Of a stretch of 64,000 nucleotides of DNA, positions 42,856 through 51,111 are shown piece after piece; within the stretch, counting starts at the first letter, position 1; each line of letters opens with the position of its first letter. The DNA comes from Cedecea selenatireducens (GTDB lineage: Bacteria > Pseudomonadota > Gammaproteobacteria > Enterobacterales > Enterobacteriaceae): NCBI RefSeq assembly GCF_042138895.1, contig NZ_JBHIKW010000003.1:372001-436000 (forward strand), given 5' to 3'. The notes beneath the pieces were generated by a model. The model was not told the DNA's origin. It ran no database searches and saw only the letters and a program-made list of their open reading frames with translations. The translations under genes were made by a program, and so were the position numbers.

Positions 42856-43591
42856 CGGCACCGGCGGGGCGCAGCTTGTTCCCGCCTGGGGCTGCGGCTG
42901 CGCGGCCTGTGCACGGGCGCGCAGCAACCCCGCTCATCGCCGCCGTCCGTGCAGCGCGGTAGTCAGGTATAACGACGCGGTTACGCTGGTGGATGCGGGG
43001 CTACCCGATCTGATGGAGAGCTGGCAGCCCGGTGATTTTCAGCAGTTTTTGCTCACCCACTACCATATGGATCACGTCCAGGGGTTGTTCCCGCTGCGCT
43101 GGGGCGTGGGCGAGAAAATCCCGGTTTACGGCCCGCCGGATGAACAGGGCTGCGACGATCTGTTTAAACATCCTGGCCTGCTGGATTTTAGCCATACCGT
43201 GGAGCCGTTTGTTGCCTTTACCCTTCAGGCGCTGCGCGTCACGCCGCTGCCGCTGCTGCACTCAAAGCTGACGTTTGGTTATCTGTTTGAAACGGCCTAC
43301 AGCAGGCTGGCGTGGCTGAGCGATACGGCGGGGCTGCCGGACAAAACCCTGAAGTTTCTGGCCGCCAACCGCCCGGAAGTGGTGGTGATAGATTGCAGCC
43401 GCGAACCCCGGCCAGAAACGCCAAAAAATCACTGTGACTTAACGACCGTCATCGCGCTGAACGAACAGATTGGTAGCCCCCGAGTCGTGCTGACGCACAT
43501 CAGCCACCAGTTTGATGAATGGCTGATGCACAACTCGCTTCCCGCTGGCTTTGAAGCTGGTTTTGACGGCATGGAAATCGTGCTGGATTAA
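42833..43591 (+). CDS. phnP: Phosphoribosyl cyclic phosphodiesterase PhnP
   Basis: A 252-residue metallo-beta-lactamase-fold enzyme that opens ribose-1,2-cyclic-phosphate-5-phosphate made by PhnJ. The metal motif is LLTHYHMDHVQGLFPL. The structural zinc site WGCGCAACARARS is near the N-terminus. VVVIDCSREPRPETPKNH and VVLTHISHQFDEWL follow. The start at 42833 lies inside phnO; the longer open frame is a phnO shadow. It ends the phn operon and converges with yjdP with a four-base overlap. Confidence 0.95.
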   Translation: MTLTLTLSGTGGAQLVPAWGCGCAACARARSNPAHRRRPCSAVVRYNDAVTLVDAGLPDLMESWQPGDFQQFLLTHYHMDHVQGLFPLRWGVGEKIPVYGPPDEQGCDDLFKHPGLLDFSHTVEPFVAFTLQALRVTPLPLLHSKLTFGYLFETAYSRLAWLSDTAGLPDKTLKFLAANRPEVVVIDCSREPRPETPKNHCDLTTVIALNEQIGSPRVVLTHISHQFDEWLMHNSLPAGFEAGFDGMEIVLD

Positions 43592-43908
43592 CGGTCGTCG
43601 TCGTCCTGCAGGCGCCGCTCATCGTCATCCAACTGCTGGCGTTCACGGTCAAGCTGGTTCTGGCGGTCATCAAGGCTGCGACGCCTGTCTTCCAGCTGGC
43701 GGTAGCGCGCTTCATCCTGGCGGCTGAGCCTGCGCTGAGCCGCTTCGTCATCGCTATCGTCATGATAAACGCGGTCGCCATCGGGTTTATAAGCATCGCT
43801 AAACGCCTGCTGGATATTGCCAATGGCATCATCAATCACGTCGGCCTGCGCAAGCGGCGAGGCCAGGTACAGCGTGCCGAGCAGCAGCGCGGCGGCATAA
43901 GGTTTCAT
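43588..43908 (-). CDS. yjdP: YjdP family secreted, charged protein
   Basis: A 106-residue protein matching E. coli YjdP (109). A signal peptide ends near YLASPLAQA, followed by DVIDDAIGNIQQAFSDAYKP. The remainder is extremely rich in Asp, Arg and Gln (LEDRRRSLDDRQNQLDRERQ) and probably forms a charged helix or coiled coil in the periplasm. Its function is unknown. It is on the strand opposite phnP and lies in the same direction as rpiB, as in E. coli. Confidence 0.9.
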   Translation of the reverse strand: MKPYAAALLLGTLYLASPLAQADVIDDAIGNIQQAFSDAYKPDGDRVYHDDSDDEAAQRRLSRQDEARYRQLEDRRRSLDDRQNQLDRERQQLDDDERRLQDDDDR

Positions 43909-43976
43909 CGGTCAGTCTCCGGAATGGACTGGCCTCAGCGTAGTCAGCCGGCCTCACGCGCAGTAGCGGAGGAATC

Positions 43977-44426
43977 TCAAATTCCAGGCGATTCCAGCGC
44001 GCCAATAGCCTCGACCCTCGCCTGATGTCGCCCGCCTTCAAACTGCCCGCTTAACCACGCGTCGACGATCATTTTGGCCAAATCCAGCCCGACGACTCGT
44101 GAGCCGAAGGCCAGCACGTTGGTGTTATTGTGCTGGCGGGAAAGCAACGCAGAATAAGGCTCGCTGCACACCACCGCCCGGATGCCGGGAAACTTGTTGG
44201 CGGTGATAGATATCCCCACGCCGGTGCCGCAAATCAAAATGCCGCCCTCGGCTTCGCCGTTTACCACGGCCTGCGCTACGGCGCTGGCGTAAAGCGGGTA
44301 ATCTGTACGCTCCCCGGACCAGGTCCCTTTGTCCAGCACCTCAATCCCTTTTTCCTCAAGATGCGCCACAATTTCTGCCTTCAGCAGGAAGCCGACGTGA
44401 TCGCAGCCAAATGCAATTTTTTTCAT
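43977..44426 (-). CDS. rpiB: Ribose-5-phosphate isomerase B / allose-6-phosphate isomerase
   Basis: A 149-residue RpiB, E. coli length. It interconverts ribose-5-P and ribulose-5-P and isomerises D-allose-6-P to D-allulose-6-P. MKKIAFGCDHVGFLLKAEIV opens the protein. The catalytic Cys is in GGILICGTGVGISITANKFP and the catalytic His in RQHNNTNVLAFGSRVV. It is divergent from alsR, which represses it in E. coli; two large dyads lie in the gap between them. Confidence 0.97.
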   Translation of the reverse strand: MKKIAFGCDHVGFLLKAEIVAHLEEKGIEVLDKGTWSGERTDYPLYASAVAQAVVNGEAEGGILICGTGVGISITANKFPGIRAVVCSEPYSALLSRQHNNTNVLAFGSRVVGLDLAKMIVDAWLSGQFEGGRHQARVEAIGALESPGI

Positions 44427-44453
44427 TTTATCCTCACCGTAACCGTCACTTTA

Positions 44454-44522
44454 CGAACCCGGCGACTTTTGTGATTTAAGACCGGTTCACTGCCCAATTA
44501 ATCGGCAAAATCGCCGGGTTCG
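44454..44522. promoter_or_regulatory. Long dyad upstream of rpiB
   Basis: CGAACCCGGCGACTTTTG (44454-44471) and CAAAATCGCCGGGTTCG (44506-44522) are inverted repeats differing by one base, enclosing 34 bases. The dyad lies 28-96 bases before the rpiB start and could be an operator pair or a leader-RNA hairpin. Confidence 0.5.
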
Positions 44523-44662
44523 TGGCTATTTCTACACCGTTCAGCTTCACAACACAATGTCGATTACGGCTAATTACCTAACAGTAGCCAGCATCACACA
44601 ACGAAAGGCAAGCAATAAACCTATTGTTTTTCAAATGGATAACTTATTAAGGCCAAAAACAA

Positions 44663-44710
44663 AACTTCACAAAAAATAAAACTTTATGAATTAATTATTT
44701 TTGTGAAGTT
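44663..44710. promoter_or_regulatory. Candidate AlsR (RpiR) operator
   Basis: AACTTCACAAAAAATAA and TTATTTTTGTGAAGTT form a near-perfect inverted repeat around an AT-rich centre, 70-118 bases before alsR. E. coli RpiR/AlsR represses rpiB and alsB-K from this intergenic region, so this is a plausible binding site. Confidence 0.6.
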
Positions 44711-44780
44711 GTCAGCATATTTTCTGCTCACGCTGTGATGTTATAGTGGCGTCTTCACTCTACGGACACGAGAGAACAGG

Positions 44781-45671
44781 ATGAGTCAGTCAGATATTGA
44801 TTCACAACAGCCGTTTGGCATCGGCCTTGCCCCCTGGCTGCGCATGAAGCAGGAGGGGATGACGGACAACGAAAGCCGTATCGTCGACTGGTTGTTAAAG
44901 CCCGGTAATCTGAGCGATGCCCCGGCGATTAAAGACGTTGCCGAAGCCCTTGCGGTGTCGGAAGCGATGATTGTGAAGGTGTCGAAACTGCTGGGTTTCA
45001 GCGGTTTTCGTAACCTGCGCAGCGCGCTGGTCGCCTACTTTTCCGAGTCAGAGCAGGTGCTGCCGACCGAGCTGGCGTTCGACGAAGCGCCGCAGGACGT
45101 GGTCAATAAGGTGTTTAACATTACCTTACGCACCATTATGGAAGGTCAGTCGATCGTTAACGTCGACGAGATTCATCGCGCGGCACGCTATTTCGCGCAG
45201 GCAAAACAGCGTGATTTGTACGGCGTTGGCGGCTCGAACTCCATATGTAACGACATCCAGCACAAGTTCCTGCGCATCGGCGTGCGCTGCCAGGCCTATC
45301 AGGATGCGCACATCATGATGATGTCGGCCTCGCTGCTTAAAGAAGGTGACGTGGTGCTGGTGGTTTCCCACTCAGGGCGCACCGGCGATTTAAAAGCGGC
45401 GGTTGAGCTGGCGAAAAAGAACGGCGCAAAAATAATTTGCATTACCCATAGCTATCATTCACCTATAGCACGGCTGGCCGATTTTATTATTTGTTCGCCA
45501 GCCCCAGAGACGCCTTTATTAGGCCGCAACGCCTCCGCGCGTATATTACAATTAACGTTACTCGATGCTTTATTTGTTTCAGTCGCACAGCAAAACATTG
45601 AACAGGCAACATTAAATATGCAAAAAACCGGCGCTATTGTGGATTTCTTTTCACCTGGCGCGCTGAAGTAA
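44781..45671 (+). CDS. rpiR: Allose/ribose regulator AlsR (RpiR)
   Basis: A 296-residue RpiR-family regulator with an N-terminal HTH (NESRIVDWLLKPGNLSDAPA; AVSEAMIVKVSKLLGFSGFR) and a SIS domain (DLYGVGGSNSICNDIQHKFL; VVLVVSHSGRTGDLKAAVEL). In E. coli it represses rpiB and the als operon, with D-allose-derived ligand as inducer. It is divergent from rpiB and 55 bases upstream of alsB. It equals E. coli RpiR in length. Confidence 0.95.
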   Translation: MSQSDIDSQQPFGIGLAPWLRMKQEGMTDNESRIVDWLLKPGNLSDAPAIKDVAEALAVSEAMIVKVSKLLGFSGFRNLRSALVAYFSESEQVLPTELAFDEAPQDVVNKVFNITLRTIMEGQSIVNVDEIHRAARYFAQAKQRDLYGVGGSNSICNDIQHKFLRIGVRCQAYQDAHIMMMSASLLKEGDVVLVVSHSGRTGDLKAAVELAKKNGAKIICITHSYHSPIARLADFIICSPAPETPLLGRNASARILQLTLLDALFVSVAQQNIEQATLNMQKTGAIVDFFSPGALK

Positions 45672-45726
45672 AAAAGAGATCCCGTGTGAGCGGGATCTGA
45701 CTGCACCCTACACTGAGAATATGATT

Positions 45727-46662
45727 ATGAATAAATATCTGAAAATATTCAGCGGCGCTGCTATGGGCCTGATGTTATCCACCAGCGCTTTTGCCGCTGC
45801 CGATTACGCGGTGGTATTAAAAACATTATCCAACCCTTATTGGGTGGATATGAAAAAAGGTATTGAAGATGAAGCCAAAACGCTGGGCGTTAGCGTTGAT
45901 ATTTTTGCTTCGCCTTCGGAGGGTGATTTCCAGTCGCAATTACAGCTTTTTGAAGATTTAACGAATAAAAAATACAAAGGCATCGCTTTTGCGCCGCTTT
46001 CCTCGGTAAATCTCGTGGTGCCCGTGGCGAACGCCTGGAAGAAAGGCATTTACCTGGTCAACCTCGATGAAAAAATCGATATGGATAACCTGAAAAAAGC
46101 CGGCGGTAACGTCGAAGCCTTTGTTACCACCGATAACGTCGCGGTCGGCGCGAAGGGCGCAGGCTTCATCATCGATAAGCTTGGTGCCGCGGGCGGTGAA
46201 GTGGCAATTATCGAAGGGAAAGCAGGTAATGCCTCCGGCGAGGCCCGCCGCGTGGGAGCCAGCGGTGCGTTTAAAAAAGCCAGCCAGATTAAGCTCGTCG
46301 CCAGCCAACCCGCAGACTGGGACCGCATCAAGGCGCTCGACGTGGCGACCAACGTACTGCAGCGTAACCCAAACCTGAAAGCCTTCTATTGTGCGAACGA
46401 CACGATGGCAATGGGCGTAGCGCAGGCGGTAGCCAACGCCGGTAAAAACGGAAAAGTGCTGGTCGTCGGCACCGACGGTATTCCGGAAGCACGCAAAATG
46501 GTTGATGCAGGGCAGATGACCGCCACCGTTGCCCAAAATCCGGGTGACATCGGTGCGACCGGCCTGAAGCTGCTGGTTGACGCGGCAAAAACCGGCAAGG
46601 TGATTGCGCTGGATAAAGCGCCGCAGTTCAGCCTGGTGGATTCGGTGCTGGTGACGAAATAG
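45727..46662 (+). CDS. alsB: D-allose periplasmic binding protein AlsB
   Basis: A 311-residue periplasmic sugar-binding protein, E. coli length. The signal peptide ends near MLSTSAFA. DYAVVLKTLSNPYWVDMKKG opens the mature protein, and FYCANDTMAMGVAQAVANAG and VLVVGTDGIPEARKMVDAGQ are family blocks. The second ATG (45727) matches the E. coli start. It captures D-allose (and ribose) for AlsAC. REP-like repeats follow before alsA, which may stabilise the alsB message. Confidence 0.97.
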   Translation: MNKYLKIFSGAAMGLMLSTSAFAAADYAVVLKTLSNPYWVDMKKGIEDEAKTLGVSVDIFASPSEGDFQSQLQLFEDLTNKKYKGIAFAPLSSVNLVVPVANAWKKGIYLVNLDEKIDMDNLKKAGGNVEAFVTTDNVAVGAKGAGFIIDKLGAAGGEVAIIEGKAGNASGEARRVGASGAFKKASQIKLVASQPADWDRIKALDVATNVLQRNPNLKAFYCANDTMAMGVAQAVANAGKNGKVLVVGTDGIPEARKMVDAGQMTATVAQNPGDIGATGLKLLVDAAKTGKVIALDKAPQFSLVDSVLVTK

Positions 46663-46685
46663 TTTCTGGTCTGAGTGGCCTGATG

Positions 46686-46829
46686 CCCTCACCCCGGCCC
46701 TCTCCCACAGGGAGAGGGGGAAAAAAGGGGTAGCCCTCTCCCACAGGGAGAGGGGAAAAGAGTACTAAAAGAAAAGCGGTGGCAGTAGTTATTCCCTCTC
46801 CCCTATGGGGAGAGGGTTAGGGTGAGGGG
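46686..46829. repeat. REP-like repeat cluster between alsB and alsA
   Basis: Three palindromic units are present: CCCTCACCCCGGCCCTCTCC with CAGGGAGAGGG, an inner CCCTCTCCCACAGGGAGAGG, and CCCTCTCCCCTATGGGGAGA with GGTTAGGGTGAGGG. The cluster fills most of the 198-base gap inside the als operon. Confidence 0.88.
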
Positions 46830-46860
46830 AAACCTTCGCTAAAAATGATTGAGGCTCGTC

Positions 46861-48393
46861 ATGGTCACGCCATACATTGCAATGGCGGGGATCGGCAAAT
46901 CCTTTGGTCCGGTTCACGCATTAAAATCGGTTGATTTAACAATATTCCCCGGCGAAATTCACGCCCTTCTCGGGGAAAACGGTGCAGGTAAATCAACCCT
47001 GATGAAAGTCCTGTCGGGTATTCATGAACCGACCAAAGGCACCATTACGATTAATAATGTTAATTATGAAAAGCTCGATCATAAATTAGCGGCACAGCTC
47101 GGCATTGGTATTATTTATCAAGAACTCAGCGTCATTGATGAATTAACCGTTTTAGAAAATCTTTATATTGGTCGCCATACAACAAAAAAAGTCTTCGGGA
47201 TTAATATTGTTGACTGGAAAGAGATGCGTATTCGCGCCGCGATGATGCTTTTACGTGTCGGCTTAAAAGTGGATCTCGATGAAAAGGTGGGTAATTTATC
47301 CATCAGTCACAAGCAAATGTTAGAAATTGCCAAAACATTAATGCTGGACGCCAAAGTCATTATTATGGATGAGCCCACATCTTCTTTAACCAATAAAGAA
47401 GTGGATTATCTTTTTCTCATCATGAACCAGCTGCGTAAAGAAGGCACGGCGATGGTGTACATCTCCCATAAGCTTGCCGAAATCCGCCGTATCTGCGACC
47501 GCTACACGGTGATGAAGGACGGCAGCAGCGTCTGCAGCGGCCTGGTCGGCGACGTCTCCAACGACGACATTGTGCGCCTGATGGTTGGCCGCGAGCTGCA
47601 AAACCGCTTTAGCGCGATGAAAGAGAGCGCCGGGAACGTGGAGCGTGACGTGGTGTTTGAGGTGAAGAACGTCACCAGCCGCGACCGCAAAAAGGTGAAA
47701 GGCATTTCGTTCAGCGTCAACCGTGGCGAGATCCTGGGCTTTTCCGGCCTCGTAGGCTCCGGGCGCACCGAGCTGATGGACTGCCTGTTCGGCGTCGACA
47801 AACGCTCATCAGGGGAAATTCTGCTTAACGGCAAGAACATTTCGCCCCGCTCGCCGATGGATGCGCTGAAAAAAGGCATGGGCTACATCACCGAAAGCCG
47901 CCGGGATAACGGCTTCTTCGCCAACTTCTCCATTGCGCAGAACATGGCCGTCAGCCAGAGCCTCAAGCGCGGCGGCTACAAAGGCGCGATGGGGCTGTTT
48001 AACGAAGCCGAAGAACGAAAAATTGCCGAAGCTCAGCGCCAGCTGCTGGCGCTCAAATGCCACAGCGTCGATCAGAACATTACCGAGCTTTCCGGCGGCA
48101 ACCAACAGAAGGTACTGATTTCTAAGTGGCTGTGCTGCAACCCGGAAGTGCTTATCTTCGATGAGCCTACGCGTGGGATCGACGTCGGCGCTAAGGCCGA
48201 AATTTACAAAGTGATGCGGCAGTTGGCGGATGACGGAAAGGTCATTCTGATGGTGTCGTCTGAGCTTCCCGAAATTATCGCCGTCTGCGACCGCATTGCC
48301 GTGTTCTGCGAAGGGCGGCTGACGCAAATCCTGACCAATCGCGACGATATCAGCGAAGAGGAGATTATGGCATGGGCATTACCACAAGAATGA
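46861..48393 (+). CDS. alsA: D-allose ABC transporter ATPase AlsA
   Basis: A 510-residue double ATPase of the carbohydrate uptake class 2 (RbsA-like). The first domain has Walker A GENGAGKSTL, signature LSISHKQMLEIAK and Walker B VIIMDEPTSS. The second has the degenerate loop GLVGSGRTEL, LSGGNQQKVLISK and LIFDEPTRG. The ATG at 46861 was chosen because conserved sequence begins TPYIAMAGIGKSFG. It overlaps alsC by 22 bases. Confidence 0.97.
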   Translation: MVTPYIAMAGIGKSFGPVHALKSVDLTIFPGEIHALLGENGAGKSTLMKVLSGIHEPTKGTITINNVNYEKLDHKLAAQLGIGIIYQELSVIDELTVLENLYIGRHTTKKVFGINIVDWKEMRIRAAMMLLRVGLKVDLDEKVGNLSISHKQMLEIAKTLMLDAKVIIMDEPTSSLTNKEVDYLFLIMNQLRKEGTAMVYISHKLAEIRRICDRYTVMKDGSSVCSGLVGDVSNDDIVRLMVGRELQNRFSAMKESAGNVERDVVFEVKNVTSRDRKKVKGISFSVNRGEILGFSGLVGSGRTELMDCLFGVDKRSSGEILLNGKNISPRSPMDALKKGMGYITESRRDNGFFANFSIAQNMAVSQSLKRGGYKGAMGLFNEAEERKIAEAQRQLLALKCHSVDQNITELSGGNQQKVLISKWLCCNPEVLIFDEPTRGIDVGAKAEIYKVMRQLADDGKVILMVSSELPEIIAVCDRIAVFCEGRLTQILTNRDDISEEEIMAWALPQE

Positions 48394-49352
48394 AACGCGA
48401 GGAAAGTGAGAAAAAGCCGTTCAATTTCGCCCAGTTCTGGGACAAATACGGCACCTTTTTCATCCTCGCGATTATCGTCGCCATCTTCGGCACGCTCTCC
48501 GCCGAGTACTTCCTGACGGCCAGCAACATCAGCGCCATCTTCGTGCAAAGCTCGGTGACCGTGCTTATCGGCATGGGGGAGTTCTTCGCCATTCTGGTAG
48601 CGGGAATCGATCTGTCGGTTGGGGCGATTCTGGCACTTTCCGGCATGGTGACCGCCAAACTGATGCTGGCAGGCGTGGATCCGTTCCTCGCGGCGCTGAT
48701 TGGCGGCGTGATTGTCGGCGGGCTGCTCGGGGCGATTAACGGCTGCCTGGTAAACTGGACAGGGCTGCATCCGTTCATCATCACGCTTGGCACCAACGCC
48801 ATCTTCCGGGGCATCACGCTGGTTATTTCCGACGCCAACTCGGTGTACGGCTTCTCGTTCGACTTCGTGAATTTCTTCGCCGCCACGCCGTTAGGCATTC
48901 CGGTGCCGGTGATCTTCTCGCTGATTGTCGCCGGGATACTGTGGTTCTTGACCACCCGCACGCGCCTGGGCCGCAATATTTACGCCCTCGGCGGCAATAA
49001 GAACTCGGCGTTCTACTCCGGCATCGACGTGAAGTTCCACATGCTGGTGGTGTTCATCATCTCCGGCATCTGCGCCGGGCTGGCGGGCGTGGTCTCTACC
49101 GCGCGTCTTGGGGCGGCAGAACCCCTTGCGGGCATGGGGTTTGAAACCTACGCCATCGCCAGCGCGATCATCGGCGGCACCAGCTTCTTCGGCGGCAAAG
49201 GCCGAATTTTCTCGGTGGTGATTGGCGGCCTGATTATCGGCACCATCAACAACGGGCTCAACATTCTCCAGGTACAAACCTATTACCAGCTGGTGGTGAT
49301 GGGCGGGCTGATCATCGCCGCGGTGGCCCTGGATAGACTAATCAGCAAGTAA
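48372..49352 (+). CDS. alsC: D-allose ABC transporter permease AlsC
   Basis: A 326-residue inner-membrane permease, E. coli length, with about nine to ten hydrophobic segments. FFAILVAGIDLSVGAILALS is the conserved EAA-like region of RbsC-type permeases, and FYSGIDVKFHMLVVFIISGI follows. It starts MGITTRMKREESEKKPFNFA inside the alsA end. An ERIC-like element separates it from alsE. Confidence 0.96.
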   Translation: MGITTRMKREESEKKPFNFAQFWDKYGTFFILAIIVAIFGTLSAEYFLTASNISAIFVQSSVTVLIGMGEFFAILVAGIDLSVGAILALSGMVTAKLMLAGVDPFLAALIGGVIVGGLLGAINGCLVNWTGLHPFIITLGTNAIFRGITLVISDANSVYGFSFDFVNFFAATPLGIPVPVIFSLIVAGILWFLTTRTRLGRNIYALGGNKNSAFYSGIDVKFHMLVVFIISGICAGLAGVVSTARLGAAEPLAGMGFETYAIASAIIGGTSFFGGKGRIFSVVIGGLIIGTINNGLNILQVQTYYQLVVMGGLIIAAVALDRLISK

Positions 49353-49360
49353 ATTCGTCG

Positions 49361-49464
49361 TCTTTCGAACGGCAGATGCGTTGGCTGCATCAGCTCACCC
49401 CAGTCACATAGTTAGCTATGCTCCTGGGGACTCGCAGCCTGGCCGCCTTTCTGTCGTCCGAAAT
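49361..49464. repeat. ERIC-like repeat between alsC and alsE
   Basis: The centre AGCTCACCCCAGTCACATAG with TATGCTCCTGGGGACTCGC matches the conserved core of enterobacterial ERIC/IRU elements. The ends TCTTTCGAACGGCAGA and TCTGTCGTCCGAAAT are inverted repeats. The element is slightly shorter than the usual 127 bases. Confidence 0.75.
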
Positions 49465-49487
49465 CCATAGAATTACAGGAGCTTATA

Positions 49488-50183
49488 ATGAAAATTTCCC
49501 CCTCTTTGATGTGCATGGATCTGGCAAAATTCCAGGAACAGATTGCGTTTATCGACCAGCACGCCGACTACTTCCATATCGACATTATGGACGGCCACTT
49601 TGTGCCGAACCTGACGCTGTCCCCGTTCTTCGTCGGCCAGGTCAGGAAGCTTGCCAGCAAGCCGCTGGACTGCCACCTGATGGTCACCCGCCCGCAGGAT
49701 TACATCGTCCCGCTGGCGCAGGCCGGGGCGGACATCATTACCCTGCATCCGGAAACTATTAACGGCCAGGCCTTCCGCCTTATAGAAGAGATTCGTCGCC
49801 ACGGCATGAAAGTCGGCCTGATTTTGAACCCGGAGACCCCGGTTGAGGCGATGAAGTACTACATTCATAAGGCAGACAAGGTGACGGTGATGACCGTTGA
49901 CCCAGGGTTTGCCGGCCAGCCGTTTATTCCAGAAATGCTGGAAAAAGTGGCGGAGCTGAAAGCCTGGCGCGAGCGCGAAGGGCTGAGCTACGAAATCGAA
50001 ATTGACGGCTCCTGCAACGCGGCAACCTATGAACGACTCATGGCCGCCGGGGCAGATGTGTTTATCGTTGGCACTTCCGGGCTGTTTAACCACGCCCGGG
50101 ATATCGACGAGGCCTGGCAGGTGATGAGCGAACAGATCCTGACGGCCAAAAACGAGGTTATCCCCCATGCCAAAACCGCTTAA
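49488..50183 (+). CDS. alsE: D-allulose-6-phosphate 3-epimerase AlsE
   Basis: A 231-residue TIM-barrel epimerase of the ribulose-phosphate 3-epimerase family that converts D-allulose-6-P to fructose-6-P. It starts MKISPSLMCMDLAKFQEQIA. Metal-site stretches are YFHIDIMDGHFVPNLTLSPF, LDCHLMVTRPQDY, MTVDPGFAGQPFI and IEIDGSCNAATYERLMAAGA. AGGAGC precedes the ATG. It overlaps alsK by 17 bases. Confidence 0.97.
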   Translation: MKISPSLMCMDLAKFQEQIAFIDQHADYFHIDIMDGHFVPNLTLSPFFVGQVRKLASKPLDCHLMVTRPQDYIVPLAQAGADIITLHPETINGQAFRLIEEIRRHGMKVGLILNPETPVEAMKYYIHKADKVTVMTVDPGFAGQPFIPEMLEKVAELKAWREREGLSYEIEIDGSCNAATYERLMAAGADVFIVGTSGLFNHARDIDEAWQVMSEQILTAKNEVIPHAKTA

Positions 50184-51111
50184 CGTGGTGGCCGGAGTGG
50201 ATATGGGCGCCACCCATATCCGCCTGTGTTTGCAGGATGAATCCGGCGCGGTGCTGCACTGTGAAAAACAGCGCACCGCAGAGATTATCTCCGGGGGCGT
50301 GGTCTGCGGGATCGCCCGTCTGTTAAACGATCGGCTGGATCGCTTTAACGCCCGCTGCCGCGGCATGGTGATGGGGTTCCCGGCGCTGGTCGGCAAAGAC
50401 AAGCGCACGATTATCTCCACGCCAAATTTGCCGCTTGCCGCCGCAGAGCTTAACGAACTGGCGGGCAAGCTGGAGGATGCGCTCGGCTGCCCGGTCGAGT
50501 TTTCACGTGACGTCAATCTGCAGCTCTCGTTCGACGTCGCGCAAAACGGCCTGCAGCCCCAGCAGGTGCTGGGGGCTTATCTCGGCACCGGCATGGGTTT
50601 TGCCGTCTGGCTGAACGGGGCACCCTGGACCGGCGCCCACGGCGTTGCCGGTGAACTGGGCCATATTCCACAGGGCGATATGCACCTGACCTGCGGCTGC
50701 GGAAATGCGGGGTGCCTGGAAACGGTGTGCTCGGGGATTGCCCTGAAACGCTGGTACGACGCCAGCCCGCGTGCGTATGAAATTGGCGAGCTGTTCAGCG
50801 TTGCCGCGCAGGAGCCGTTTGTCGTTGCCCTGCTCGACCACGCGGCGCGCGCCATCGCCACCAGCGTGAACCTGTTCGACCCGGATGTGGTGATCCTCGG
50901 CGGCGGCGTAATGGACATGGTCGATTTTCCGCGCGAAGCGCTGATTGCGCAGACTAAACGCTATCTTCGCCGCCCGCTTCCTCACGATGCCGTGCGCTTT
51001 ATCGACGCGTCTTCATCCGCGTTTAACGGCGCACAAGGTGCGGCTACGCTGGCCCGCGCCTGCTTCCTGCCCGCGCTTTACGTAGCGCCTCAGCAAGCTG
51101 CGCTCGGGTAA
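50167..51111 (+). CDS. alsK: D-allose kinase AlsK
   Basis: A 314-residue ROK-family kinase that phosphorylates D-allose to allose-6-P. The ATP motif is VAGVDMGATHIRLCL and the ROK signature includes YLGTGMGFAVWLNG. The zinc site is ELGHIPQGDMHLTCGCGNAG followed by CLE. Slightly longer than E. coli AlsK (309). Its last 68 bases overlap the convergent sensor kinase gene. Confidence 0.95.
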   Translation: MPKPLNVVAGVDMGATHIRLCLQDESGAVLHCEKQRTAEIISGGVVCGIARLLNDRLDRFNARCRGMVMGFPALVGKDKRTIISTPNLPLAAAELNELAGKLEDALGCPVEFSRDVNLQLSFDVAQNGLQPQQVLGAYLGTGMGFAVWLNGAPWTGAHGVAGELGHIPQGDMHLTCGCGNAGCLETVCSGIALKRWYDASPRAYEIGELFSVAAQEPFVVALLDHAARAIATSVNLFDPDVVILGGGVMDMVDFPREALIAQTKRYLRRPLPHDAVRFIDASSSAFNGAQGAATLARACFLPALYVAPQQAALG

